Part shown: positions 1-10,179 of the stretch, piece by piece
Layout: each line of letters opens with the position of its first letter
Numbering within the stretch: position 1 is the stretch's first letter
Made by a program: the position numbers and the translations under genes
Notes under the pieces: model-generated
What the model saw: only the letters and a program-made list of their open reading frames with translations
Databases searched by the model: none
What the model was told of the DNA's origin: nothing
Source of the DNA: Leishmania martiniquensis
Taxonomy: Eukaryota > Euglenozoa > Kinetoplastea > Trypanosomatida > Trypanosomatidae
Assembly (NCBI RefSeq): GCF_017916325.1
Contig: NC_090171.1
Location: 1,973,501 to 2,037,500 of the forward strand
DNA: 64,000 bases
Direction of reading: 5' to 3'

Positions 1-385
1 TCGGTGTTCGCTACAACGGCACACTTTGGAGAGCGAAAAACAGCCATGCACTCCGCCCGTGCGTACGTTGAAGCGTTTCATCAACGTGTGCTTGCTCTCC
101 TCCCTCCTTCCTGTGATGATTGCAGGATTCCCCCAATGCCGCTGGGAAGACTCTTGCCGAGCAGCAGCAGGAGGTGGTCAGCTTCCTTTACGTGCACTTC
201 GGCGAAGGTGAAGTGCTAGAAAAAGGGGGAGCGAAGAGCATAAAGAGCCCTTAACGCACAAAGAGCAAGAGGAAATCACACCCGATGAGGCCCCTCGTGC
301 AGGGTGGTTCGAGGGGGAGGGGGGATGGCGAAGAGGGCAGTCGCAGCCTCAAGTCGCCAACGTCCCTTTCCCTTTTTTGTTTTTG
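1..385. other. Intergenic / 3' flank of the coiled-coil gene
   Basis: No gene on the transcribed (minus) strand is supported here. On the plus strand there is a pyrimidine tract at about 88-113 followed by an AG at 124-125, and an open but ATG-less plus frame from about 120 to 255. The neighbours run the other way, so I leave it unannotated and discuss it in the findings. Confidence 0.4.
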
Positions 386-1567
386 CTACGCGTCTTGCCC
401 CGGAGCGCACGATTCGACATGGTGTGCGATAGAAGCACCCGACACACGCCGCATCTGGTGGATTTCACTCTGCAACGACTCTGTCCACTGTAGCAGCTCG
501 CCTCGGCTGACCATCCGCTTCTCAAGGTCGCCAAGCCAGTCTTTCACCTCATGGAACGCCCCCTCAAGTGAGTCCTGGTTCTGCAGCTGTACGATAGACG
601 CTCCTTGCACCTCCAAGGCCTGCTCTGTCTTACGCTGAGCTAATGAGAGTCGCCGAATTTGATCTTCAAGCTCTTTCGAGCTTTCTGCTTGCTGAGTTCG
701 AGTCACCTTTGTGTCGGCCCGCAGTCGAGCAATGTCCTCTTGAATTTTGCTCAGCAGCTTCTCTGCCCTCAAGTGTTGAGCTTCGCTGGTCGCGTCGAGG
801 GTGACACGCTCCGCATTTTGCTGCGTCACCATTGCCTCCAGGTTCTGGCGCATGTCCTGCTGGAAAAGTCGCAGCTCCTCTATCTGTGCCCTCGAGGTGT
901 GCTGCAGTTCGCGCACCTCCGACTGAATCTGCGCCACCAAATCCTCTACAGCGCGGAGACGCCGACTAGTCTCCTGCTCGTGCCTGTCTATCTGCTGCCG
1001 GTAGTCAACAAGCACGTCATACACGCGATCCTGATGTTGCTGGAGCACCTCGTGAAAGCGCTCCTGCATTGACGACGCGAGCGCAGAGGTGGCGCCCGAC
1101 GCAGCGTGGCCGTCTTCCTCGCTGCTGGATGCACAAAACTTCGAAGTAGATAGGGACGCGGCATGTCTTTTCAGGTCCTGCGGCGACACTAGCTGAATCC
1201 TGTGAAGCACCTTTTCCAGTTCCGCGTAAACGTTGGCCAAATGCTCACAGTGTTGGTGCTTCTCACAAAGAAGAGAAGCGATCTGACACTCATGGCGACG
1301 AACATCTCGCTGGACAAGACTGAGCAGCTGCTCAGGAGAGGAAAGGACTTCCACAGGGTCCTCGTCTTCAGAACGGTGGATGTGGGGACGATCGATGACC
1401 GCCTCCACTTCGCATATACCGCCACCACGACTGCTGACTCCTGCATCGTCGTCGTGCGACGAGGACAGTGTTCCTTGAAGTCGCGGTGCGTGCGGCTTCC
1501 CGCCTGGAAGCGAGCGGCCGCTGTCACCACGGCTGTCGTTCAGCGCGGACATCATGGGCAGCCTCAT
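386..1567 (-). CDS. Coiled-coil protein, function unknown
   Basis: This is a 393-residue protein. The first ATG is at 1567, and a Met-Met pair at residues 5-6 (about 1555) is an alternative start. The first 80 residues are Ser/Gly/Asp-rich and probably disordered. From about residue 85 to 345 the sequence is dominated by Glu, Gln, Arg and Leu with heptad-like spacing (for example around RRLRAVEDLVAQIQSEVRE), which indicates a long coiled coil interrupted by a short Ser/Ala-rich stretch near residues 145-165. The C-terminal 40 residues are less regular. There is no signal peptide, membrane segment or catalytic motif. Such proteins in trypanosomatids are often cytoskeletal or flagellar, but nothing here proves that. 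It is the most promoter-distal gene in the window. Confidence 0.8.
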   Translation of the reverse strand: MRLPMMSALNDSRGDSGRSLPGGKPHAPRLQGTLSSSHDDDAGVSSRGGGICEVEAVIDRPHIHRSEDEDPVEVLSSPEQLLSLVQRDVRRHECQIASLLCEKHQHCEHLANVYAELEKVLHRIQLVSPQDLKRHAASLSTSKFCASSSEEDGHAASGATSALASSMQERFHEVLQQHQDRVYDVLVDYRQQIDRHEQETSRRLRAVEDLVAQIQSEVRELQHTSRAQIEELRLFQQDMRQNLEAMVTQQNAERVTLDATSEAQHLRAEKLLSKIQEDIARLRADTKVTRTQQAESSKELEDQIRRLSLAQRKTEQALEVQGASIVQLQNQDSLEGAFHEVKDWLGDLEKRMVSRGELLQWTESLQSEIHQMRRVSGASIAHHVESCAPGQDA

Positions 1568-3304
1568 CCATGGAAAACCAGAGCAGATGGCGTAGCGAGT
1601 GGGGAGGGAGAGGGGGCGTGGCGGCGAGGTTTACCGGCACCAATGCACCAAACGTACGCCACCAACAAGGTCGGAGAAGGGAGCAAAAAAACAAAGATGT
1701 CGACAAACAGGCAGACGATGGAGGGGGAGAGAGAGAAGGAAAAGCGCACGCGCACGCGGTATGTGTCTATGACTTTGGTCGTTGCGTCACTTGTTTGCTT
1801 TTGTTTATGTGTGTGTGTGTGTGTGAGGAGCGCTCACCGGAACACACAACACCGGTTCCACTGCAATCGATCTATGCTTCTGTGCGCCCCGGCTTTGGTC
1901 GCAGAGGCCCTTTCATACAGCTTCCTCCTTCTCGCAGATGGTGGTGGACATCCGCAGGAGGTGGCCGAGAGTAAGGTGATGACCTCCAATCTGATAAAGG
2001 CCCCTCTCGTTTTCTTGTTCGCAGCGCCTCACGAATTGCGCTGAAGACAGTGAACGCGCCAGCGGGAAGACCTCGCCCATTTTTTTTCGCATGCAGTGTA
2101 GGTGCCAAGACGCGATGCGCGGAATAGGAAGGCGAGACACGCGCAAAGGCGGTTGAGTGCGAAGACAGCGAAAGATTGTCACAGGGGAGTGGTCGAAGCA
2201 GAGGGCGGAAGAAAACGAGCGAAACAGAGAATGGAGGGGGGAACCATGGTGAAGATAACAAGAGCCGCCCACACCACCGCGAAGCTTCATCCCGCTGGTG
2301 AACCAGAACCCTAGTCGCGCAAGATACACGACGATCAAAAAGCGGCGGATAATCCCTCGAGGAGCACGCGGATGGTGCCCTGCGGCTCTCCAATGGTCAC
2401 TCTGACCCAAGGGCCCTTCGCCCAGAGGTCACAGCAAGCTTTTCGCACGTATATCCAGCGCACGCGCAACACTGACAGCACGGCTAGTTAGCCGCACGGG
2501 ATGAACAGGGTTGGTGGTGCGTACATGAACGCCGAGCCATGGTGTAACTCCTGCACATTAGGCCGAATCGCATTCTGTTGAGACTCCTTCCTCCTCCCCC
2601 TCAGACACTCCTCAGCGTCCACCCGTCCGCTCTCCTCCCCTTCTCGCACGCCTCTTGGTTCGTCGTAGTTACGTCAGAGACGCTCCAACGAGGACAAGCA
2701 CGTCCGCAAGAAAGCCCAGGGAGGCGTCTCGGGAGGAGAAGACCGGTGGGAGAGGGGCCACACACTAAAAAAAAGGGAACGCAAGCGAGCATGAGCACCG
2801 CGCATGAGGGAAAGCCAACGAACAGAAGAAAAAAAAGAAAAGCGTCAGAGAGCAAACGGGTCACACCAAGTGAGACTGCGGCGGCCGTGACGACATCGAT
2901 AGGGAAATAAGCGGGGCACAGCAGGCAACGAGGAAGGGAGGCTCGGGCAGGCTCTCGGAATACCCCAGCCAGCGACCGAGGATCACATGAGGCGGCCCGG
3001 ACACGGGCACACTCGCCCACAGAGGCAGGAGTGGGCCGTACGGAATATGGTGGGCGTGAAGGGGAGGGGCATCGAAAGGGAGGCTACGGACGCAGAGCAA
3101 CAGAAAGGCGGCGTGTGATCCGTCAGCGAGTCTCCAGGGGATAAAGGTGTGATCGACACGCATGCGCAACCCGAGTACGCACAAGTAGAGCCTCCCCTTT
3201 TGGAGACACGTCGGTGCTCACAATGTGCGAACCCGTTCGCTGTTGACGCGTGCAGTAGCTTCTCGACTCGGCTTCTCTGCCTCACTCCTCCTCTTTTGTT
3301 CCGG
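1568..3304. other. Intergenic spacer
   Basis: A 1.7 kb spacer with no supported gene. It holds a TG repeat at 1809-1825, a T run near 2080-2088, and A-rich runs near 2766-2775 and 2826-2838. The plus strand is purine-rich over long stretches, so the transcript would be pyrimidine-rich, as is usual for trypanosomatid UTRs and processing signals. Confidence 0.6.
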
Positions 3305-4600
3305 TTACCAGCGGAAGTCATTGAATATGTTCGTGATGTCGACGTAAGAGCCGTTCCAGCTGCTCGGAGATGAGTCCGTGTTGTGCTCAGCAAACAGCTT
3401 CACACCCGGTGCAGGCGGGGCCATGGCGAAGTTCTTGTCATCTGGGCGGTGCGCCGGCGACCATCCCTGCGCAATGCGGGTGATTGTATGGTGAAAGGGC
3501 TCCCGACCCTCCTCGAAGTCGCGCACCTTGGCCTTGACGCCTGGCGTGATGTGGTCCTCGTAGTGGATCATGAGCGTCTCCAGCTGACCCATCGCGTTGG
3601 TGTAATGCACCAGCTGGTCACCGTACCGGGACATGTTGCGGTACGATTCCGCAACGCTCTCACGATGCAGCAACGATGCGTAGTACGGACGCTTGTACTC
3701 GAATTTGCTCACATCACCAATCTTGCAAGCCGGCGCGCCGCCCCAGATCTCGCCATCCCCGATCTTCGTATCCGTCGTCACCACACTGCCGGGCAGGATG
3801 TGCACCATGATCCCTGTTGTGACACCCTTCATGATCTTGGTGTTGTGCCCAATGCGGTTGAACGAGCCGATGGAGCAGCTATCGAGAAAGCAGTTCGATT
3901 CGACAATGGTGTTTGGCATGATGCGCGTAACGCCATCCATGCCGTCCCACTGCTGGTAGGGGTTGAGCAGCTCATGACGCTGATAAGCCAGAAGATCTGT
4001 GGGTGCGTCGCTCATAATGCACGTATTCTCCAAAATTTGCACGCCTTCGGCGATGTACACACAGTTTGTGTCTGCCCGAATCGTTACACCCTCCATGATG
4101 CAGGCGCCAATACCGACCACCACCTGGCCCACGAGCGACGCTGTTTGTCCTACGTACTCGGCTGTCGCGTCCACAGAGGCGTGGTAGTTGTTCGGCACCT
4201 TCTGGTAAAAATAGAGCTGCGCACACACGCGATTCATGGAGAAAGGTTCAAGATAGTTTTCGTAGAGCACCTGCATCAGCCGAGATCCCTTTGAAATGTG
4301 CCCGAAATCACCGTAGGCAAGCTGATGAAACGTGCCGTCCATTCTTCCCATGAGGCCGAACTGCATGAGGGCGATCGGGTGGCGCGGGTCCTCGGGGTCG
4401 ACAAAGGTGCCGGTGCGATCGTTTAGGTTTGCCATGGTGCTGCCACCCTGCATCGTCAGCGTTTCCAGAGGGAGCGATTTGATGAAGCTGGCCCAGCCAG
4501 GGCCAGCGTACTGGCCTTGCTGATAGCCCCACAGTACATCCGGATGCACGCTGCCGATGGCGTCGCTTGGCACCAGCCGGCGAACAGTGCGACGCAGCAT
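3305..4600 (-). CDS. Gamma-carbonic-anhydrase-like left-handed beta-helix protein
   Basis: A 431-residue protein. The start is the first ATG in the open frame (4600), giving a basic N-terminus, MLRRTVRRLV, that could be a mitochondrial presequence. Residues about 145-300 carry hexapeptide-type repeats of a left-handed beta helix, with two signatures of the gamma-carbonic anhydrase group: an IRADTN segment at about 174-179, equivalent to the family's R-x-D-x-N turn, and WGGAPA at about 286-291. An insertion of roughly 30 residues (199-228) interrupts the helix. The three zinc-ligand histidines of true gamma-carbonic anhydrases are not all present: one Gly-His pair remains near 251-252, but the positions expected to carry the other two do not hold His. 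It is therefore probably not an active carbonic anhydrase. Related non-catalytic proteins are structural subunits of complex I in plants and euglenids; a similar role is inference only. A hexapeptide acyltransferase is less likely. Confidence 0.7.
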   Translation of the reverse strand: MLRRTVRRLVPSDAIGSVHPDVLWGYQQGQYAGPGWASFIKSLPLETLTMQGGSTMANLNDRTGTFVDPEDPRHPIALMQFGLMGRMDGTFHQLAYGDFGHISKGSRLMQVLYENYLEPFSMNRVCAQLYFYQKVPNNYHASVDATAEYVGQTASLVGQVVVGIGACIMEGVTIRADTNCVYIAEGVQILENTCIMSDAPTDLLAYQRHELLNPYQQWDGMDGVTRIMPNTIVESNCFLDSCSIGSFNRIGHNTKIMKGVTTGIMVHILPGSVVTTDTKIGDGEIWGGAPACKIGDVSKFEYKRPYYASLLHRESVAESYRNMSRYGDQLVHYTNAMGQLETLMIHYEDHITPGVKAKVRDFEEGREPFHHTITRIAQGWSPAHRPDDKNFAMAPPAPGVKLFAEHNTDSSPSSWNGSYVDITNIFNDFRW

Positions 4601-6700
4601 AATTGTGCCAAAGGCTCTACAAGAGAGAGAGAGAGGCACGCACACGCCCCCCGCACGACGATCGTCACCTCTTTGATGAGCGACTACTTTCCTCTGTGAA
4701 AGGTTCGAGGGGTGGGGGGTGGGGCGGTGCCGCTGGGCTCATGAAAACTGACGACCAAGCAAAGGAATCAGCACAAGGCACGGACAGACACAAGCAGACA
4801 GCCACCCACACAGAAACCGACTCACCTTCGCGAGCACGCGAGACGGCTACGACGGTGAGCGATACGGCTCGCAGCAACTGCGCCTGGAGAAGGCGCTGTA
4901 CCCTCTATGCTTGCGTGTGTATTGTCGCTTTTTTGGGGGGAGGGGGGTTGCGAGACTGGGCGATATGAATGCGCAGGAAAAAAAGGGGGCAGACAGAATG
5001 GCAGCAGCGGCAAGAGGAGGAAGGGAGGAGGGGGACGACTACAAACAGCTACGCGTGAGGCGAACACAATAGATTGGCTATCATACACGAAACGAGGTTG
5101 CCTCTATGAACGAGGAGCTGGCACGGATAGAGAGAAAGAGAGAGACTAGAGCAAGGGGAAGATGTGGTGTAGGATACTCGCGAAAGCGAAGCCACATCCA
5201 CCGAGCTACTCGAACGGCGCCCTCTCAGCGGTAGGGTATATTTAAAAGAAGGCGGAACACAAGACTCACACGAAAAAAAAGGGACGCTAACCGTGGTCGG
5301 TGCACTACAGCTCACCAGAGCTGACCGGTCAGAGACGCAAATGGGTGCAGAAGAGCAGCGAGCGGGCACAGATAAATAGAGAGAGCGGAGGGACATGGAA
5401 ATGCACGAGTTCGCCGCGTTGACTACGAGGGAAAGAGAGGCATGTAGGGAGGAGCGATGGAGGAGGTCTATGATGCACTCATGCCAGCATGACGGAAGAC
5501 CAAATGGGCCTCGATGTGTCCGGTCGGCGACGCTATTAGAGCCCGCTGAAACTCTTTTGCGTGATGCACGAGAGACATATCTGGCATGTAGCCGTCCCGC
5601 ATCTCTTTCGCGTCGTTGCCTAGTCGCTGAGATGTGCACAACCTGGAAGCATACACGTGTATGTAGGCAGATGCCATCTCATCGCATCAAAACTTCCAAT
5701 GCCTCGTGCGTGACGGTTGCCGCTTTTCATTTTTTCGGTTCGTTTTACAGTGTTACTTTTGGGTTCCGCAGGGAGATCGTACGCGTAGAGGCACTCTTTG
5801 GGGTGCTGCGACGCTCCGAAAGCGCCAGAGGAAGTCAAACAAAATGTGAACACGACGCCGCATTCGAGAGAAGGGGGGCAGCAGTCTAGGTAGCGAGGGA
5901 TAGAGCGAGCGACGGAGAGGCAACACAGAGTGTGGCACTGGGGGGAGGATGGGGGGTAAGAGGGCACAGACACAGCCAGAGTATGAGTCGGAGAGGAAAA
6001 GCACCCCCGAAAACAATCAACTGAAGCAACTCTTGCCTAACAGCGGAGAACACGTCGGTAGAGAAACGAGTGAAGTCTACCAAGGAAGGTGGTGGGGTGC
6101 CCATTTACTTTCATCGCGTCGGCAGCATCCACATATACTGAGAGCCACAATATATATATATATATATGGACGGCAAGGCCAGCAGCCCTTCGACGTTCCC
6201 ACACGACACGACGGCCCATGTACAGTCGTGTGTGAGAGGGGAAAAGCAACGCAGGCTGGGCGCCGTCCATTCTTCGCCACGCACAAACAGCTAATCCAAC
6301 GGAGAGAACAATAAGACGCGGAGAAAACATGCGCATCAACAGAGGCGTCGACGAGTGCGCGCATGTATCTGCCTGCGCGCGCGCGAGAGAGAGACGAGCC
6401 GTCCACCTGTCCCGTCCACCTGTCCTGTCCTCCTCGCAAGGAGCACGTGCAAAGCATCAAGAGCAACGGCGCGAGGTCAGAAAACGAAAATGAAAAAGTC
6501 ATCATTGCACCCTCGCACGAACGGTAGTTTTCTCACCTGTTCCGACAGGAGCGGCTCGCACAACATCGAACAGAGGGATCGCCTTCGGTCCTGCGCGCGC
6601 GCTTACAATGCTGTCCTCTGTCCTTTTCAGTGCTCACCCTCTCTCCCTCCACTTCGCGTGCGTCCGTGTGTGTCTGCGTACATGCGCTCTACATCGTACA
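4601..6700. other. Intergenic spacer with microsatellites
   Basis: A 2.1 kb spacer without a supported gene. It holds a T6-G6-A-G6 tract at 4929-4947, an AT repeat at 6150-6167, a GC/GA alternating tract at about 6377-6396, and a 13-bp unit repeated in tandem near 6399-6425. The open frames in it are Ser/Arg/Pro-rich and look like chance. Confidence 0.55.
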
Positions 6701-7504
6701 TTACATACTAATTTGACGTTCCTGCTGCTCCCTCAAATCGGCCTCGATTTCCGCCGCCCTCGTCGCAAGTGCGCGGCGCCGTTCGTCCAGCGAGATCTTC
6801 TTGGTGACCATGAGCGACCACAGAAAGCCGTTGTAGCGGCGGCACAAATCCCCAACGTCCCCCCACGGAGAGGCAACGGAGTTGGTCTGGTAGGAGCAGA
6901 TCAGCCCGCTAAACCAGCGATGCTCCGCCGTGGTGATGTGCAGGTGCTTATGTGCATGCGTGCGTTCTAGTTGCAGCGTGAAGGATGCTGGAAAAAGAAA
7001 CAACGGGAGGGAGTAGTCGGTGAAGGGGATGGTGAGGCGAATTTCCGTTCGGGTGGTACCGTGCAGGAACACAACGTCGCCCTGCAGCTCGCGGCGGATT
7101 TCCTTCAAATACGGCTCCACTCGGATCGGCAGCTTCTCGAGCAGGTACACCCCATCGCGCAGCTCGTTGATGCCGTTCAGTATCGCCATTGAGTCCTGCA
7201 GGACCACCTTGGGGGACACTTGTATCGTGGCGAACATCGGTGAATGTACGGCTAGAATGCTCATCCACACATCGAGGCACTCACGCTCTTCTCGCGAGAG
7301 CACGGGGGAGTAGAAGGTGGGCCTCCAGAAATCAAAGTAGTGCGTCCGCTTTCGCAGGACAGGTTTACTAAAGCCCCAGTGCTCTTCAAACGCGCGGTCT
7401 CGGCCAAACGCTGAGCACAAAAAGAGCGAAGACGTCATGGCGAGGTGAACACCAATGATGGCGCCGCAGGCACGGGCCACCGTGAAGTGAACCCGTCGGC
7501 CCAT
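6701..7504 (-). CDS. Conserved-looking protein of unknown function, 267 residues
   Basis: I do not recognise this family. The ATG at 7504 gives an N-terminus with several Arg and His and a hydrophobic stretch (about residues 9-33), compatible with a mitochondrial presequence or a signal anchor; a second Met at residue 23 is an alternative start. The body (40-230) has balanced composition with many Phe, Trp and Tyr, for example HYFDFWRPTFYSPV near residues 55-68, which suggests a folded globular domain. The last 35 residues are an Arg/Glu-rich amphipathic helix. No metal site, P-loop or known catalytic motif is visible. Its base composition resembles the flanking genes and the frame is intact, so I take it as real and probably kinetoplastid-specific. 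Confidence 0.75.
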   Translation of the reverse strand: MGRRVHFTVARACGAIIGVHLAMTSSLFLCSAFGRDRAFEEHWGFSKPVLRKRTHYFDFWRPTFYSPVLSREERECLDVWMSILAVHSPMFATIQVSPKVVLQDSMAILNGINELRDGVYLLEKLPIRVEPYLKEIRRELQGDVVFLHGTTRTEIRLTIPFTDYSLPLFLFPASFTLQLERTHAHKHLHITTAEHRWFSGLICSYQTNSVASPWGDVGDLCRRYNGFLWSLMVTKKISLDERRRALATRAAEIEADLREQQERQISM

Positions 7505-8835
7505 GCTCGTGTTCGTATGTGCGCCTTGGCTGGAAGGAAGGGGGTAGGAGGCAGAATAGTGGCGAAGCCCTCTGTGTGGCGCTCTGAAGAGGAGGGGTGA
7601 GCCAAGATGAAGCGGCAGCTAATATCCTCTTGTCACCCTTTACGTATCGCGAGAGTCGATCTTTCCGCTCTCCAGTCGGGAGAAAAACCGTTGCCCTTTC
7701 TCAGAGCCCGCTGCTAACGCGCAAAGGCTGCGGCAGCCGTTTCCGTAGCGCGCGTGCAGAGGTGCAAGTGTGCAGTTGCGCGCGCGCACGGCTGTTGCTG
7801 GGCAAAATACGTCGACCGTATGGTGTGACTGCACATGTGCACAGAAAAGCGTCAACTTTTTATTTGCCTTGTGTGGCTGAGCGGGCAACCGAATGATGCG
7901 AGAGGAGAGGGAACAGAGAAGTGAGAAGGCAAACAGAGCTGCGAGCGGCGAAGAGGGGTGTGGACCGATCGCTGTGAGCGTTGGGCAGCAGATGCGCCAC
8001 ATAAGAAGAAACAGGAAAAAATCGTGATGAGTCAAGAGGAAAAAGTGAGGACGCAAAGCAAACGGGGGAGAGGCGGCAGCGCAGCGAAATGTGGTGAAAG
8101 AGCGCGTGAGTGAGCCATCCACGCCTGCAGGAAACGGTAAGTTCTATGTTTGCTGTTGGTCGTTGTGTGGGCGCGGGGAATATGCGGGTCGGCGACGTAG
8201 GGGAGGGTGGGTGTTAGAGGAAAGGAAGAGACATGCAAGCATCTTGTAGTTCTGAAGGGGGAGAGATGGGGGGGGGCAGGGCTGGAACGCACCTAGGTGT
8301 CACTATACGTTGGTGTACCTTGGCTTCGAATGTGCCTTGGAAGAGGCTGCTCTCAACACACGGAAAGGCGTAAGGATTGCGTGCTGCCATGTAGGAAAAA
8401 TCCATGCGTCGCCTGAGTGAACAGTGCGCGTTCTTCTGTGGCTAGGAGCTTACTTGCTTCATTAGAACACATTAGCTCTCGGTGACGTCCCGGGAGCGGA
8501 GCACATGGTCCCATGCGTAGAAGAGCAGCAGGAAGCGCGGAATGCCCCGGCACAGGAAGGAAAGCGACGCACCTCCGTTCTCCCATCGGCTCTCACGCAG
8601 CCTGCCTCTCTCCTACGTCCTCCACAGACGCACTGCAAGTGAGCGGCCGGCATCGCTTACTCGAAAATTAACCGAAGACACACGTCCTGCCCCGTCAGCA
8701 CGTGCGAATTTGTCCTAGCATCGCCTCCTCCATGACCGTGGCCCCTCAACGGCACTGTCGGCGAAGAGAAGGCTCCGCAACACTGACGGGAGCGGCGCAC
8801 CATCCCAGCCTCCATACCGCTACAACCTGCGCTGC
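7505..8835. other. Intergenic spacer
   Basis: A 1.3 kb spacer. No gene is supported. The part nearest NOB1 is its 3' UTR and includes half of a strong inverted repeat (8829-8855) annotated separately. The rest is mixed sequence with short purine-rich tracts on the plus strand. Confidence 0.5.
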
Positions 8836-8855
8836 TCACTTGCGGTGAGCAGCGC
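8829..8855 (-). promoter_or_regulatory. Perfect 11-bp hairpin enclosing the NOB1 stop codon
   Basis: Arms at 8829-8839 and 8845-8855 are exact reverse complements of 11 bases, separated by 5 bases. The stop codon TGA (8836-8838) lies inside one arm. In the mRNA this would form a GC-rich stem with a CGCAA-type loop over the end of the reading frame. That the structure forms or matters is inference. Confidence 0.6.
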
Positions 8856-10179
8856 GCGCCTTTTTCTTCTCATTGACATTGTACTTGTGGTAGGACGAGT
8901 ACGCACGCGGGTCCGATAAATTTTTCTTCTTTGGCTTTGGCATTTCTCCGAAGACGGCGAGGGCGTCATCATGATTCTGCATGACCTGATGCTCTTTCAC
9001 CTTTCTGCTCGTCGTGCCACGGATCACATGGGCCAGTTGATCTTCGCGGAGCACGAGATTTCGGTTTGTGCCACGCTTGCCACCGCGCGGCTTTGGCAGG
9101 TTGTAGATGGTGCCGCGCGTACTGATGCGCTTTCTAAAGTTGATGTACAGCTTCTTCTCACCTTGGTCATTCACCACGTAGTTAACCCGCCGCAGGGTGT
9201 CACCGGAGCCACACTCCGGGCAGAACTGCCGGGTGGTGTCGACGACGAGGGTGAAGCAGGCGGTGCACCGCATCATCCACAGACGCAGCTCCCGAATGTG
9301 CATGCCATTGATGCCCACAATCGGGACGCCGAGATGCATGAGCGTGTTCTGCATAGCGTAGTCTGACGTGACACAAGCCATGCCTGCCTCAAACGCACGC
9401 CCAGTGCCGCAAGTTCCGTTTTGCACTTCTCGAATGTTGTCCAGTGTGATCCACTCCCCCTCGCCATCGTCCTCCTCTGCACGACCTGCATCACCCCTGG
9501 CATGAGTCTCCTCCTCATCACTCCCGCCACCATATCCCGGCATGGCACCCGCGGAGGCGCCCTGTACAGATACTGACCCTGACCCCTCCACCTCGTCACT
9601 GGAGTCGTCCTCGTCACTGGTCTCAGAGTTTTCCTCGGCTAATTCCTCCGTCACAATGTGCACGTCATCGCGGTTGCCCGGGTTCACCTGCGGCGGACGC
9701 GGCTCGATCGGCTCACCAAGAAACCCACCGACCTTGCAACAGTCGAACGCAAGGGCACAGAGGCGTATATCGGTGCGGGACATGGCACCGAAGTCACCCG
9801 TGCGCTCCGCGCAGGCAACCACCGCAGCGATGCCCTCCGGGGTGGGGTCTAGCAAGGTCACCTTGTGCGGCAGCCGCTCAAGCAGATCGCGCGACGCGCG
9901 ATCTTTGATCTCGGTAATCACCTGCGGTGTTGTCACTAGCGCATCAGCGGTGGAGACGAAGTTGTCCATGCCTTTGATGATGGCATTCGCATCCAAGATG
10001 AGAAGACCTTTAGAAAATGGAGGCAGTTTTACCTCCGCCGTCTCGTGCTGTGGGTTGCGCAGCTGCCGCTCAGCATCGTCCTGCGATGGCTCGACGGCGT
10101 AGACGGTTACTTTTGGCTTTGCTGTAAAGTTTGCCACCTCCTCCGGCTTTATCTTCTTCACTAGCGCGGCCCACGACAT
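8836..10179 (-). CDS. NOB1: NOB1, PIN-domain endonuclease for 18S rRNA 3'-end maturation
   Basis: NOB1 cleaves the 3' end of 18S rRNA in late pre-40S particles. The 447-residue length is close to the yeast protein (459). The start is the first ATG in the frame (10179); MSWAALVKKI fits the family N-terminus. The PIN domain spans about residues 55-150: the first acidic ligand is Asp63 in ILDANAIIKG, followed by Glu90 in PQVITEIKDRA and Asp137 in SRTDIRLCALAF, so the metal-binding set looks intact. An acidic Ser/Glu/Asp-rich insertion (about 180-245) precedes the rest of the PIN region and the zinc ribbon, which has CTAC and CPEC pairs at the expected short spacing. The tail is Lys/Arg-rich and contains the conserved NOB1 segment DPRAYSSYHKYNVNEKKK. 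A hairpin covers the stop codon. The function is well established for the family, so confidence is high. Confidence 0.96.
   Translation of the reverse strand: MSWAALVKKIKPEEVANFTAKPKVTVYAVEPSQDDAERQLRNPQHETAEVKLPPFSKGLLILDANAIIKGMDNFVSTADALVTTPQVITEIKDRASRDLLERLPHKVTLLDPTPEGIAAVVACAERTGDFGAMSRTDIRLCALAFDCCKVGGFLGEPIEPRPPQVNPGNRDDVHIVTEELAEENSETSDEDDSSDEVEGSGSVSVQGASAGAMPGYGGGSDEEETHARGDAGRAEEDDGEGEWITLDNIREVQNGTCGTGRAFEAGMACVTSDYAMQNTLMHLGVPIVGINGMHIRELRLWMMRCTACFTLVVDTTRQFCPECGSGDTLRRVNYVVNDQGEKKLYINFRKRISTRGTIYNLPKPRGGKRGTNRNLVLREDQLAHVIRGTTSRKVKEHQVMQNHDDALAVFGEMPKPKKKNLSDPRAYSSYHKYNVNEKKKARAAHRK

Noticed and set aside
1809..1825. TG/CA dinucleotide repeats throughout the spacers as origins or hotspots
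   Set aside because: They are ordinary microsatellites of Leishmania spacers; listed as spacer content but not as functional elements.
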